Shown here piece after piece: positions 21,000 through 33,847 of a DNA stretch of 64,000 nt. Source of the stretch: Doryteuthis pealeii (lineage: Eukaryota; Mollusca; Cephalopoda; Myopsida; Loliginidae); contig CM042151.1 of assembly GCA_023376005.1 (NCBI GenBank), forward strand, positions 76,779,512 to 76,843,511. Reading direction: 5' to 3'. Under the pieces are notes generated by a model. It made no database searches, was not told where the DNA came from, and saw only the letters and a list, made by a program, of their open reading frames with translations. Every line of letters starts with the position of its first letter. Position 1 is the first letter of the stretch. The position numbers were made by a program, and so were the translations under genes.

Positions 21000-22920
21000 A
21001 ATTAACATAAATTCAGGGTCCAGTTCATGCGGCAAGAGAAATCATGCTTGTAGTGGTTCAAAGCATACACGACTATGTCTGGTGTGGAAAATGAGATCAG
21101 TGGGGAGTGTAATGAATTTGGGGAGATTGAACTCACATCTTCCTGATTGTGAATTGTGGCTTGACATCAGACTACCTCGTTGTGCGCATGTAAATTACTA
21201 GATTGTGCGATTGACCTAGATGTGTCCTTATTTAAGGCCTGCCTTAACACAGGTGGGCTGGTGAACACATAGAATTCTATGCCAACAAAATCAGGCATTT
21301 GGTTGGCCAGGGTCAATGAAGATGGGCTGGAAAGGCTAATAAAATTTCATCACAGGGTTCCCTGACACCGTTTCAATCGGACTGCAACAGGTGCCAAATA
21401 TTGAGACCCTGACCATGGGGGATTTGATAGCAAAAGCGAGAGTGCTGAGGACCAAAATCAGGATGTAAGTTGCAGCCACACGCTCACCCCACAGTAGTGC
21501 CAGGAGCGGCCCCAGCATCAATGTGACCTGTTACATTAGAGTCTTGCTGATGATGGTAGTGACATATGACAGCAGCGAAGCAAGTGACTGCGAGAGAGTT
21601 GAAATTCGGCGGACTACTGTCTTTGGGGAAAGAACAACGAACATCAGAGGAATGCAGTTTGCTGAACGAAAGGGATTAATGTTGTTAATTGAACGGATTC
21701 CAGTTAAAAAAAAACTTATTATAAGCTTTTTCGGCTACATTACTATGGCGAAGGTGCGCATAAGTAGTAATATCATAAAACCATTTTCTGGCGAGGTTGC
21801 CATGGTAGTGTGGCTGAAGAAAGTGAGACTAGTAACGATTGTTCAGCAGATAGAGGATGCAGTGCACCAATGTGACCTGTTACAGGTGCAACGGTAAAGG
21901 TCACCTCGCAAAGGACTGCTGAAAGCATGAAATGCAGTGCTACTGATGCGGCAAATATGGGCTCTGGGCCCAGAACTGTTCCGGGAAACAAGCTAGGGGG
22001 CAAGGCATCACTGCCAGCCTTCTCCCTCCCCAAGATGTAAATGTGGCGCTCCCAGTGGCAGGCCTCTATGTTGATGGGACGTGGTGTTCGACGCTAATTG
22101 ATACGGGATGGTCACGGATAATTGTGGATGCCCATCGGTGCCAATTTTGGAGTAAAGCTAGAGTGGACGCCGTGACAATTGGAGGAGCGTCCCGTGTGTG
22201 TTACAGTGTCAGAGTGGTCTCCATATCCACAGACGAAGGCAATTCATATGCCCCAGCTAGGAATGGCATAGTGGAGCGATGTCACTGCACGGTGAAACGA
22301 AATGCGGCCAGAATGATATGTCCATACTGGAGGCTGTCTACTGGTATAAAATCACACCAAGAAACAACATATCACCCTCCACTGTGCCTGCCAATGGGAT
22401 ATATCGATACAAAGTTAGCGTGGAGGGAGCTAATGCTGTGACAGCATACTCGGGTTTCAACCACAGCGCTTAATAAGTCGGAGATTGTGTGTGGGTCACA
22501 GCGCTGCAGAGTCAGTGCACCATGAAGTTCGGCAGGGGTGAGTTGACCAAAATAATTAGTTCACATTCAATTCTGGTGGATGGGATAACCCGTAACATAA
22601 AGGATCTGCACCCACGTCTGGCATGTAAAATGTGATCAGAGGGTAGTGTAACGGGCGATTGGGGAGATTGAACTCACATCCTCCTGATCGTGAGCTTTGG
22701 CTTGACGTATGACTACCTCATTGGTGCTCATGTAAATCACTAGACTGTGAAATTGACCCGGATGTGGGATGTTAGTGTCATTATTTAAGGCCTGCCTTAA
22801 CACACGGCACGGTTGCATTCGAGTCTTGTTGACGAGGGCAGTGATGTATGATAGGAGCGAAGCAAGTGACTGGGAGAGAGGTGAAATTCAGCGAACTACT
22901 GTCTTTTGGCAAAAGAATGA
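21000..22920 (+). mobile_element. Scrambled Gypsy-like element, module copy 3
   Basis: Same structure as 7,730-9,680. The gag start is at 21,744, the protease with LIDTG lies at 22,043-22,230, integrase fragments at 22,260-22,475, and the 3' LTR starts at 22,647. The LTR-like start at about 21,107 has lost four bases relative to copy 1. Confidence 0.7.
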
Positions 22921-24399
22921 AATGCATCAAATACTTGAATAAACAATTTTATTTATTTTAATAAAATTGGTCTTTTTTAAGCAAAGGTAAATTATTACAA
23001 TTATTATTATTAATTAATCTCTCTCATTTTATTGACCTAATTCAAAACTGTTTCCTTTTCATTTAATTGATCTGTTCTCATACCCAGAATATAACAGTAC
23101 TGGCATCCCACAAACACTTAAATGAATAATTAAATTCATTTCAATAAACTTAGTCTTTTTTAAGCAAATGATAAGTTATTGCTCCCAGCTAGGGTGCCTA
23201 TTGGATACCTGGTCCTAATTATTATTATTAATCTCTCTCAATTTGTTGATCTTTTTCAGAACTGTCCCCTATATAACAGTACTGGCATCCCACAAACACA
23301 TTAATAAACAATTAAATTTGTTTCAATAAAATTCTTTTGCCTTATTAAGATTTAATAAAATCGTTTTGCTTTAAATTATTTGTTCTGTTTTGAATGATAT
23401 TTATTGCATTATATGAATTTTTTTTATAACATGTGAATTATTCCGTGGAATCATATTTATTATCATTATAATTAATTTCAATGTGATTTACTTAGCCATT
23501 TAAAATCAAAATATTATTAATCATTTATTCCTACATATCATTTTTATTTCTACATGAAAAAAGTAATTTTTCAGATGTTTTGTTAAGTTTAAGATGATAA
23601 AATATTTGCCACAAGTACACTTGTTTTGTTTGCTAAATGTTAGAGTGGGAAAAAATTTCTCATATTTTTTATAAATGGATTGTCCTTTTAATTCTGATAA
23701 ATCTTTGTCAAAATTAGAAGAAAATATTGTATTTATATTAAATTCTATTAACTTTACTTCATTGATGAATTGTTGAATAAAATTTTCTTTATGCTGATGT
23801 TCCTGTTAAGTTAATTGAAATATGAACTGATTGTAATATTGTGATTAAAAAAAAATTCTTGAATTTCATGCTTTTTTAAAAAGAATAATATGTTAATTCT
23901 TATTCATTCACAGATACCAACTACATTGGGAAGAATAGTTTTGAAATGTAAAAAAGACACATTTAAACACCTAAAGAAAAATATATTCTTCTAATATGTG
24001 TGGATCTAAATATTGAGAACTCACAGGACAATTCTTTTTTTTTCTAATTTATTATTTGAATGTTTTCTCTTGATCAATATTTCAAAGAACAAGTTCAAAA
24101 AGATACTCAAGTAAAACCCAACTTTACTCGATTGTAGAGATCATCAAAAAACAAAGAAAAAACAAATGTCCTCAATTTGCAGACCAGCATTTTCACATAG
24201 TCTGGAAATATAAAAATACATATTCAAACACATTCTAAAAGAAAAAAGAATATTTTTGATAATGTGTAGATTTGCATATTAACACTTTGGAATTCAATAT
24301 ACGAAAATTTTCCTTAAATTCACATTCCAAAAAACAAGTGGTGAAAATAGACTATTGTAAAACGCAACTTTTCACCACAGTGCAGATCAACATTTTCAC

Positions 24400-24577
24400 A
24401 GAGATCATAAGAAGAAATATTTTCATGTATGTGGATCCAGATTTCAAGTGAGTTCAATTTTGAAAGCACACATGCAAACACACACTGGAGCGAAACCGTT
24501 TTCTTGTGAAGTCTGTGGATCTGCATTTTCATTCAGTTCTCATTTGAAATGCCACATGCGAACACACACTGGAGAGA
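24400..24577 (+). pseudogene. Interrupted C2H2 fingers, module copy 3
   Basis: Same two-finger remnant as 11,165-11,330, ending at the GAGAGA at 24,572-24,577. Confidence 0.82.
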
Positions 24578-25987
24578 TGTGATGGTTGAACATGTACAAA
24601 TGAGAGAAAAGGCAGAAAAGGAATATATTAGCCACCTTAAAAAGATCCTCAAATCGGGATTAACACCAAAAAACAAAATAACTGCCATCAACCAACTTGC
24701 AATACCTGTCATTTCCTATGGTTTTGGTATTATTGACTGACCGCAATGCTACATCAATAGGCTTGATACCAAAACTAGAAAAATGCTAACCCTATATAAG
24801 GTTACTTACCGACATCAGTGCATGGACAGGATATACCTACCAAGAAGAGAGGGCGGTCTAGGTCTCATAGAAATCAACCATGCATACCGAGCCACAATAT
24901 TAAGCATGGGAGAGTATATCAAAAGCTCAAGGGATAAAACAATCTCAATGGTAAAGGACCACCAAAATAAATGTCTATCACAACAGAGCTCAAATACTAA
25001 ACTCGCAGAAAACTTCAATGGAGGCCAATTAAAGAACACTACAGAGAATAATGACTACCCAGCAACCCTAATTGCAAGAAAGATGAGGGGGGAATATTCA
25101 AAGCGGGAAATGGAGACCAGGAAAGAAGGATGGCGACAAAATAAGAGAGCAGGGAAATTTATGGAAGAACTTAACCAGAAATACATTGACAAGGAGGTTC
25201 ACTGCAATGGCTCAAACATGGCAAGCTACCATTTGATGAGGAACGAATCATCACAGCTGGACAAGACCAGGGCCTACTCACAAATGGATTCAAGAAAATG
25301 ATTGGAATACAACAAAATGACCAATGCAGATTCTGCCACTCAGCCATTGAAAGTCCAAGCCATCTAATGTCTGGTTGCCAGATCCTTTTGGCAGATGGCC
25401 ACTACACCGCCCGCCATAAAAAGTATGCAAATACCTCCACTGGAAAATCTGTGGAGAAATGCAGCTTGAGAGAACACAGTACATCTGGGTACATGAGCCT
25501 CCACCAATAACATCAAATGGAAAGGTGGCTGTGTTCTATGACAAAGTAATCCAGACAGGCAGATATATAAAAGACAAAGCCATTAAACCAGATATTGTCA
25601 TCTGGGATAACCGAAAAAACTGCTCTCATTATTGATGTAGCTGTCCCAAATGACTATGGTCTAAATGGAGCCGAGCGAGAAAAGATCACAAAATATAAAG
25701 ACCTCAAAAATGACCTAAAAACAACTTGGTCATTGAAAGAAATAAACATCATACCCGTTATGATAGTGGCAACTGGGTTGGTGAAACAAAATCTTAAAAA
25801 ATACCTTGAAACAATACCAGGGAAACCAAGTTCCTATGAAGTACAAATAGCAGCCATCAAAGGAACATGCTCCATCCTAAAAAGATCATTAGGATATAAA
25901 TACTATTTATAAAGAAATCAAGTGTTAGCCACAAGAAAGGGGCCCATTGACTTCTAAAAAAATCTAATAAGAAAATGAAACAAAAAA
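24578..25987 (+). mobile_element. RLE retrotransposon in C2H2 linker, module copy 3
   Basis: Flanked by GAGAGA at 24,572-24,577 and 25,988-25,993. It has the longest open section of the three copies: 24,783-25,301 in one frame (RT connector with IYLPRREGGLGLIEIN, up to the knuckle). The knuckle follows at about 25,298-25,400 and the endonuclease and C-terminus at 25,595-25,912. Frame breaks remain at about 24,740, 25,300 and 25,600. Confidence 0.84.
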
Positions 25988-26172
25988 GAGAGAAGCCATT
26001 TTCTTGTGAAGTCTGTTGATCATTTCACAGCATTCTCATTTGAAATCACACATGCGACCACACTGAGAGAATTTGAAAAGCCTAATACACACTAATTCAA
26101 ATGTCTTCAGTCTCTCTGCAAAGGTATTTGATAGTATATGGCATAACGATAGGACAATTGAAAAAAAAACAG

Positions 26173-26310
26173 AGCATCTATCAAAGGAACATGCTCCATC
26201 CTAAAATGATCTTTAGTACACAAATACTGTTTTAAAGAAATTAAGCGTTAGACAGGGACAGGCGACCCTTGGCTTCTAAAAATTGCTAAAAAAATATAAT
26301 TTTAAATAAG
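26173..26310 (+). mobile_element. Short RLE tail in a linker, module copy 3
   Basis: Counterpart of 12,931-13,068. It ends at AAATAAG and is followed at once by TGAGAAACCATTTTC. Confidence 0.75.
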
Positions 26311-26624
26311 TGAGAAACCATTTTCTTTTGAAATATGTGTAACTGCATTTTCAATGAGCTCAATTTTGAAAATACATTTATTTATACACTGTGACACTCC
26401 ACCTTTTATTACATGACTATAACCTTTAATGGTTCATCTTTACTAACGTTCCTATTATGTATTTTTTGTATTTTGGTTTGGACTGGTCACTTTTGTAATG
26501 ATCTCTTCAAGGGTTAAAGATACTTAAATGATTAGTTCTATTTTGTTAAGTAAAGGGTCAGGTGTTTTCCAAAAAATTGATTTGAAAAAGACAACCATAT
26601 AGTTTCTATAGCTTGGCATGACGA

Positions 26625-28420
26625 GGCGATCAATTGGCCCTTCTGGAACAAGTAATGGCTGAAGTCGAGTGTTGCATATCACAGTAACATTTAGTACCTG
26701 GGTCAGAGACCACACAATACTACAATCATCTCCTCAGTATTACAGGTAACAACCCATGGCTAACAGGTGGTTCCATTGGTGGTGGGATGTATGTCTTACC
26801 GAGGTGATCAATTGGCCCTTTCTGGAACAAGTAATGGCTGAAGTTGAGCATTGCATACCATGGTACCATTTAGTACCTTTGCCAGAGACCACTCAGTATT
26901 ACAATCCTATCCTCAGCCATTACAAGTAGTTCCATTGGTGGTAGGAGGTAGGTGTCTTACCGAGGTGATCAATTGGCCCTTTCTGGAACAAGTAATGGCT
27001 GAAGTTGAGCATTGCATACCATGGTACCATTTAGTACCTTTGCCAGAGACCACTCAGTATTACAATCCTATCCTCAGCCATTACAAGTAGTTCCATTGGT
27101 GTAGGAGGTAGGTGTCTTACCGAGGTGATCAATTGGCCCTTTCTGGAACAAGTAATGGCTGAAGTTGAGCATTGCATACCATGGTACCATTTAGTACCTT
27201 TGCCAGAGACCACTCAGTATTACAATCCTATCCTCAGCCATTACAAGTAGTTCCATTGGTGGTAGGAGGTAGGTGTCTTACCGAGGTGATCAATTGGCCC
27301 TTTCTGGAACAAGTAATGGCTGAAGTTGAGCATTGCATACCATGGTACCATTTAGTACCTTTGCCAGAGACCACTCAGTATTACAATCCTATCCTCAGCC
27401 ATTACAAGTAGTTCCATTGGTGGTAGGAGGTAGGTGTCTTACCGAGGTGATCAATTGGCCCTTTCTGGAACAAGTAATGGCTGAAGTTGAGCATTGCATA
27501 CCATGGTACCATTTAGTACCTTTGCCAGAGACCACTCAGTATTACAATCCTATCCTCAGCCATTACAAGTAGTTCCATTGGTGGTAGGAGGTAGGTGTCT
27601 TACCGAGGTGATCAATTGGCCCTTTCTGGAACAAGTAATGGCTGAAGTTGAGCATTGCATACCATGGTACCATTTAGTACCTTTGCCAGAGACCACTCAG
27701 TATTACAATCCTATCCTCAGCCATTACAAGTAGTTCCATTGGTGGTAGGAGGTAGGTGTCTTACCGAGGTGATCAATTGGCCCTTTCTGGAACAAGTAAT
27801 GGCTGAAGTTGAGCATTGCATACCATGGTACCATTTAGTACCTTTGCCAGAGACCACTCAGTATTACAATCCTATCCTCAGCCATTACAGGTAGTTCCAT
27901 TGGTGGTAGGAGGTAGTGTCTTATCGAGGCGATCAATTGACGCTTTCTGGAACAAGTAATGGCTGAAGTTGAGCATTGCATACCATGGTACCATTTAGTA
28001 CCTTTGCCAGAGACCACTCAGTATTACAATCCTATCCTCAGCCATTACAGGTAGTTCCATTGGTGGTAGGAGGTAGGTGTCTTACCGAGGCGATCAATTG
28101 ACGCTTTCTGGAACAAGTAATGGCTGAAGTTGAGCATTGCATACCATGGTACCATTTAGTACCTTTGCCAGAGACCACTCAGTATTACAATCCTATCCTC
28201 AGCCATTACAGGTAGTTCCATTGGTGGTAGGAGGTAGGTGTCTTACCGAGGCGATCAATTGACGCTTTCTGGAACAAGTAATGGCTGAAGTTGAGCATTG
28301 CATACCATGGTACCATTTAGTACCTTTGCCAGAGACCACTCAGTATTACAATCCTGTTTTCAGACATTACAGGTAGCAACCCATGGCCAACTGGTGGTTC
28401 CATTGGCAGTAGGAGGTATG
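26625..28420 (+). repeat. 161-bp minisatellite, long forward array
   Basis: A diverged leading unit, then ten units starting near 26,798, 26,959, 27,119, 27,280, 27,441, 27,602, 27,763, 27,923, 28,084 and 28,245. The last three share a variant (GGCGATCAATTGACGCTTTC in place of GGTGATCAATTGGCCCTTTC), so they spread as a block. The last unit runs into a flank ending ATCCCTAGCCAACAAAGC, which also follows the single diverged unit near 31,190. Confidence 0.92.
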
Positions 28421-28639
28421 TGTCTTACCCCACTGCAGAGGTGCAGTTGGTGTATTCTACATCCCTAGCCAACAAAGCAGAGTAAAACAAATCTAAAAAC
28501 CTAAGAAAGAAACAACTTGAAACTAAGATGTAACACTAAAAATAAAAAAAACAACCTTCTACTAAAAATAAAAGAAATAATTTATTAACAAGAAAATGAT
28601 TAATTTTACAAAATAATTGAATAAAGTTATTAATGGTAA

Positions 28640-29260
28640 AATGAATTTATCATCTTTGTCTTTAAGGTTGTATTTTTAAGCTGAGAAGATGGTGACAGGA
28701 GTTGGTGGAAACTACGTTGAGGTAAAAATTGCTGGTACCATAGGAATTATTAGACTTTGTGTGCCCTCTTGCAACATTCAATACAATAACAAGATTATAT
28801 ATTATCAGTGGGTTATAAAGTGTAATGGTTGATTATAATGTGTTCTTTGATTATTTCATTTTCCAAGGAAGGTCTATGTATAACTAATTTCTTAACAGGA
28901 TTTTCTTAGTAACTTGGATATAGAAAAATTCCAAGACATCTGTTTTACTATAAAAATGTTATTTTTGTTTCAGTTTGTAATAAAGTGTAAGGGTTGATTA
29001 TAAAGTGTTCTTTAATTATTTCATTTCCAATGAAGGTCTATGTATGACTATTTATCAATACTTTTTCTTATTATAATATAGAAAGTTTTTACACACAAGT
29101 AGAGACAACTATCCTTCTATCAGCAACTATTTAAGAAAGATCCATACATGATTATTCTCTCCAATGAAGATGAGTAAATATTTTGATCCTTTCTGATTTA
29201 CTATTTTATTGAAAGCTGGGAGAAAAGAAAATACTTTTTTCTTATTGTAGTTTATAAATA
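28640..29260 (+). other. ZNF-family downstream region, copy a
   Basis: Colinear with 32,340-33,000 and 43,020-43,690, and related to 57,340-57,490 and 58,620-59,020. Shared blocks are a 41-nt exon-like piece bounded by AG and GT (28,681-28,721), GGGTTATAAAGTGTAATGG and GAAGGTCTATGTATGAC. It lies downstream of ZNF sequence in several cases, so a shared 3' region of this gene family is likely. Confidence 0.55.
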
Positions 29261-29930
29261 AGATTTAATATCAATGTCATGATATCTCTATATATAATGG
29301 AGATAGATTGCATTTTTGTCTGAAGCCGAAACTACGTCACTGCTTACGTCACAGATTCCACAATAATCTAAAGCATTCATCTATGAGAACCTAATTTTTA
29401 ATCAAGTTGAGTTATCTTATTATTAAATAAACAGATTGGTTTATATACACTATGAAGTTCTGTTTGTAATATCTGATGGTATTGGTGGTTTTTTAACGAA
29501 TCTTTCAATGAATGCATGTTTAGTTATATACATTTTTACATAATGATTTTTATTTTAATTTGTATTCATAATTATTTAATGTATATAGTTTTGTAAAAAT
29601 TTTATCTATAAATAAGATATAGCCACTTTGAATACCTTGCTTTAAATTCTTATGTGTCTTATTTTCTCCGTGCCAGCAACTTCAGTTTTTTAAACTTTAA
29701 ACATTTTTAAAGTTTAAAAAAAGTTTTAAAGATAATAGAGTGATTAAGTTATAAGATAATAAATAGTATTTTTTTTTTACCTATTCATTCATTTAATTAA
29801 AATATAATTTGTAGAATTGTGTAAAAATATTTATTTTTAAATCTTTTTTTTTTTTTCGCATAACGGTTTGTTTATTAAAAAAATCGGTGTAAAAACAAAA
29901 AATGACCCCTCTATTCTTATTGTAGGAAAG
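29261..29930. other. AT-rich sequence, no gene seen
   Basis: A short segment with two TACGTCAC motifs (about 29,333-29,350) is the only higher-complexity part. Confidence 0.4.
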
Positions 29931-30320
29931 GCTGTCTACAGTCTAAAAAAATAGAATATACGTTTTCAGAAAGTAAGGACAAGGGGAAAGCACATGTACC
30001 TTTAACCTATTTTATTTACATACAAACTCAACGAAGTCAATAAAACAGGCACTGAAGGGCAGTACTTACAATTCAGAATATCTCCCTCGTTGAGGGAGGT
30101 GTCAGGTTGAGTCTTTAGTTATTTCTCCCTCGCTGAGGGGTTGTAGTTGTTTCAGCCACAAAGTCTGAGATGGACGCTCGTTTCTACGAGGCTTACAGTT
30201 CGGTGCCAAACCGTCAAAGAGAATTCTTCACTCAACCTGACAGGGGACGTTACCTTTACTACTTCCTGTCCCTAAAGGCTCAGGAGAGTTCTAGTCCCTA
30301 CATTATGTACCTGTTAATAT
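29930..30320. other. GC-richer island of unknown origin
   Basis: Contains two CTCCCTCG.TGAGGG hairpins (about 30,092 and 30,125) and CTCAACCTGACAGGGGACG. Composition and length suggest a solo LTR or fragment, but no matching second LTR or target duplication is seen. No coding sequence is recognised. Confidence 0.35.
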
Positions 30321-30726
30321 AATATTACCATATTTCATTACAACTAATTTTTTTTTTAATTTGAAAGTAATTTATGGAAAATAGTGATAGATTTCAAGCT
30401 GTGGACGAAAAAATTTTAAACTCGCATTCATTCAATTTTAATAAAATTTTGGAGAATTATGTAATTTAACAAAGATATTTGTCAAAACAAATTATTATTT
30501 TCAAGAACTTAGTGGATATGATACATATGCATAATAGAAAATATATCATTGGTAAATCTCTTGATGAAATTAAAATCTTTCTTTTATCTTTACTTGAAAA
30601 GCATTTAGTTTTGTTTGTTTTCTCACATATCAACCTTGCTGGGTCATTTAATGCCAACAAAGTTGTGAAATAAATTAATTCTTAATGGATACACAATATT
30701 TTTATATACACATTTTTCTATTTAAC

Positions 30727-30900
30727 CTATAGATGGAACCCTAACAGGTACTACCAGTCTAGGCCAGGGTGAACCTGGAAGCAATAGTGATGAATGTGTG
30801 CTCCACATTCCTCAGACCTCCAGAACTGGAACCTCACTATCAGATAGAGGTTAACCTCATTCCCAGGACCCTCAGCCACCGCCTTCTAGCACATATATGA
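30727..30900 (+). pseudogene. Exon-like cassette, diverged plus-strand copy
   Basis: A 3' splice-like TATTTAACCTATAG is followed by sequence related to the minus-strand cassette at 42,010-42,230: a CCTAACA.GTACTACCA start, then a segment reading CVLHIPQTSRTGTS in place of VVLHIPQSSRNRTS. It ends in stop codons. I do not recognise the protein. Confidence 0.35.
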
Positions 30901-30974
30901 GAAAAAAGGTTGGAGCTTGCCACAAGGGCAATGGGGTTGGGTCAATCATATACATGCTAGAATTTGACATAACC

Positions 30975-31190
30975 AGCCAATTGATTGGATAGGGCCTCTC
31001 TGACTGCCCATTTATCCAAAGTAATGGTCTAAGTGAAGTGTTGCATGTCAAGGACTACTCATCCACTAGGATTCCTTTCTTGAGCATCATGGGTCACTAC
31101 TCACAGCCAACATGTGGCTCCATTGGGAGGGGGTTATTACCCATCTTAAGAGGTGCAGTCGACATATTCTACAGCCCCAGCTGACAGGAC
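30975..31190 (+). repeat. Single diverged relative of the 161-bp unit
   Basis: Shows the same order of blocks (CCAATTGATTGG, AATGG..TAAGTGAAGTGTTGC, CTCCATTGGGAGG) and then the AGAGGTGCAG flank found after the long array at 28,430. It may preserve the monomeric ancestor of the minisatellite. Confidence 0.55.
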
Positions 31191-31319
31191 AGGAAAAACA
31201 TTTGGGTTTTCACTAGTTATAGTATATGACTGGGAAATCTTGGTCATGTGATATCAAAATTTTAGTTGATAAAAAATCTACTTCTTTTTGTCTGTCCAAT
31301 TTTTTTGCTTCTCTTTTAC

Positions 31320-33840
31320 ATTTTTTTAATAGCAGCTTTGTCTATTGGTCCAAGCTGTAACGTGAATATTTTCATTCTTTGGCCTTTCAAATATTCCATT
31401 TCTTCTAGTGGAACTTTTCTTCTACTAGAAAGGGCATCTAGTGGTAAGGTTTTATTTCTGGAACTCTGGGAAATGTGGAGTACCCTTTATTACCATTAAT
31501 CTCAAACTGGTAGTACATGTTAGGATCCAGTCTATGGATTAAACAGGTAAAAAATTAGCATGACAAATGTGTATAAAAACAAATTGTAAATTCATGTAAA
31601 CATGATACATAAGTTGGGGGGATTATGGAACTGAATATGGAGAAACAGTTGTACGTGGAGGACGTGGTGGGTATTATCCACCATCATGGCTTGCAGAGAT
31701 GAGTTGATGTCACTAACTCAAACTCGACAAGAAAAAATCACTCTCTTACATTATTCGATATAAAATATGCAAATTTCAGAGGTTAATTACCATTTTCTTG
31801 TGAAAGGTGTGAATCTTCAATAGTTCAATTATTTTCTTTGTAACTTGGATATAGAAAATTCAAAGACATCTGTTTTAATATAAAAAAGATTATTTTTGTT
31901 TCAGTAATAAAGTGAAATGGTTGATTACAAAGTGTCTTTGATTATTTCATTAAATTTCTGACTAAGTTCTATGTATGACTATTTCTCAATAGGATTTTCT
32001 TACTCTATTCTAATATAGAATATTTCTTACTATATTCTAATATAGAATATTTCTTACTATATTCTAATATAGAAAGGTTTTACACACAAGTAGAGAAAAC
32101 TATGCTTCTTTCAGCAACTATTCAAGGAAGCTCCATACATGATTATTCTCTTAAATGAAGATGAGTATATATTTTTATCCTTTCTGATTCACTATTTTAT
32201 TGAAAGTTGGGAGAAGAGGATAACAAATCTAAATAGTTAAGAAAGAAACAACTTAAAACAAAGATGTAAGAAAAAACAATAAAAAAAACTGACCTTGTAC
32301 TAAAGAGAAAAGAAATAACTTATTAATAAGTAAATGGTTAATTTTACAAAATAATTGAATAAAGTTATTAATGGTAAAAAATTTATTACATTTGTCTTTA
32401 AGGTTGTATTTTTAAGCTGAGAAGAAGGTGACAGGAGTTGGTGGTAGCTATGTTGAGGTAAGAATTGCTGGTACCATATAAATTATTAGACCATGTGTGC
32501 CCTTTTGCAAAATTCAATACAATAACAAAATTATATATGATCAGTGGGTTATAAAGTATAATGGTTGATTATAAAGTGTTCTTTGATTATTTCATTTCCA
32601 GGAAAGGTCTATGTATTACTAATTATTTCTCAACAGGATTTTCTTAGTAACTTGGATATAGAAAATTGAAAGACATCTGTTTTACTATAAAAAATGTTAT
32701 TTTTGTTTCAGTTTGTAATAAAGTGTAATGGTTGATTATAAAGTGTTCTTTAATTATTTAATTTCCAATGAAGGTCTATGTATGACTATCAATACTTTTT
32801 CTTATTATAATATAAAAAGTTTTTACACACAAGTAGAGACAACTATCCTTCTATCAGCAATTATTTAAGAAAGATCCATACATGATTATTCTCTCCAATG
32901 AAGATGAGTAAATATTTTGATCCTTTCTGATTTACTATTTTATTGAAAGCTGGGAGAAAAGAAAATACTTTTTTCTTATTGTAGTTTATAAATCAAAGGG
33001 TTATTACATATCTCAACAACTTCCACCGCTGGTGTCTACGAAATATTCTATGCATTCGATGACAAGATAAATTGCCCAACACAGATGTGCTGGATTGCAC
33101 CAGGATGTCCTCCATCCTCTTTATGAGGCCCCAACACTAACTTGCGCATATCAGGACGATACAAAATAGCCACAATCCAAAAGATCTTTTGTATGGCGAA
33201 TTAGTAAAAGGTTCCCAATTGGTAGGTAGACCATGCCCATTCTTTAAAGATGTCTGCAGGAGAGACATGAGGATATACCACATTGACACAAACACATGGG
33301 TGGGAGTTGCAGAAAATCGAGTGGCCTGGTGAAGAGTAGAGCAGCCTCACCAGCAAAGAGAGCCAGAAAGATGAAGAAAAAACAGCAACCACGGAAAGCA
33401 TCAGAGTTTGTATGCAATCAGTGCACCAAATACTGTCACTCAGGGATAGGCCTGCACAGTCACTTGTGCAGATGCAGATAATTTATTTATCTATTTATTT
33501 TTTGGACACTACACAATTGTCCTTAGTGGACAGAAAGGTGCCAACAACAACAACAATAATTACATATCACTGCTCTCCTCAACCCACTTTAATTTTTATA
33601 TATATTTTTTTTCAAATCTTGAAACAATTACCAAAAATCAGTGGATTGTCGAATTTTAATTACATTTTCAACACTTTATTCATTAATAAGTTGATTATAT
33701 AATGAGTACCTTATTCTAATGTTGAGATACTCAAATTTGTCGGCTGATAGCTTTTTAAAAACTAATGATAATTAATTAAATCTATTATTTAAGGTCAAAC
33801 TTTTGTCTAAAATGATAAGTAGTAACATAATGACGATCAT
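31320..33840 (+). repeat. Direct duplication, copy 1
   Basis: Nearly identical to 42,007-45,204 apart from the 670-bp insertion at 44,344-45,013. It contains a decayed exon-like cassette, a short degenerate finger (CERCESS near 31,800), ZNF downstream sequence and a LINE 3' end. Confidence 0.88.
33085..33485 (+). pseudogene. LINE ORF2 C-terminus with Cys/His finger, copy 1
   Basis: Reads KDLLYGELVKGSQLVGRPC, then FFKDVCRRDM and a terminal FVCNQCTKYCHSGIG..SH segment, with frameshifts between. It is the same LINE family as 2,277-3,070 and 57,545-58,610. The finger at the end is part of the LINE protein and unrelated to the ZNF genes. Confidence 0.7.
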
Positions 33841-33847
33841 TGTGGAC

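Larger units (their letters stand above)
20504..28420 (+). repeat. Third (forward) copy of the module
   Basis: Colinear with 7,275-14,155 with an offset near 13,241-13,247, then continuing through a longer minisatellite into unique flank. Differences from copy 1 are mostly SNPs (clustered at 21,523-21,700) and a few indels, as expected for two alleles or a recent duplication. Confidence 0.9.

Noticed and set aside
26625..28420. CRISPR-like array
   Set aside because: The 161-bp units are contiguous, with no unique spacers, in animal DNA; it is a minisatellite.
33296..33481. A separate small zinc-finger gene (FVCNQCTKYC)
   Set aside because: The Cys/His group is the normal C-terminus of the LINE ORF2 family, as at 57,548.
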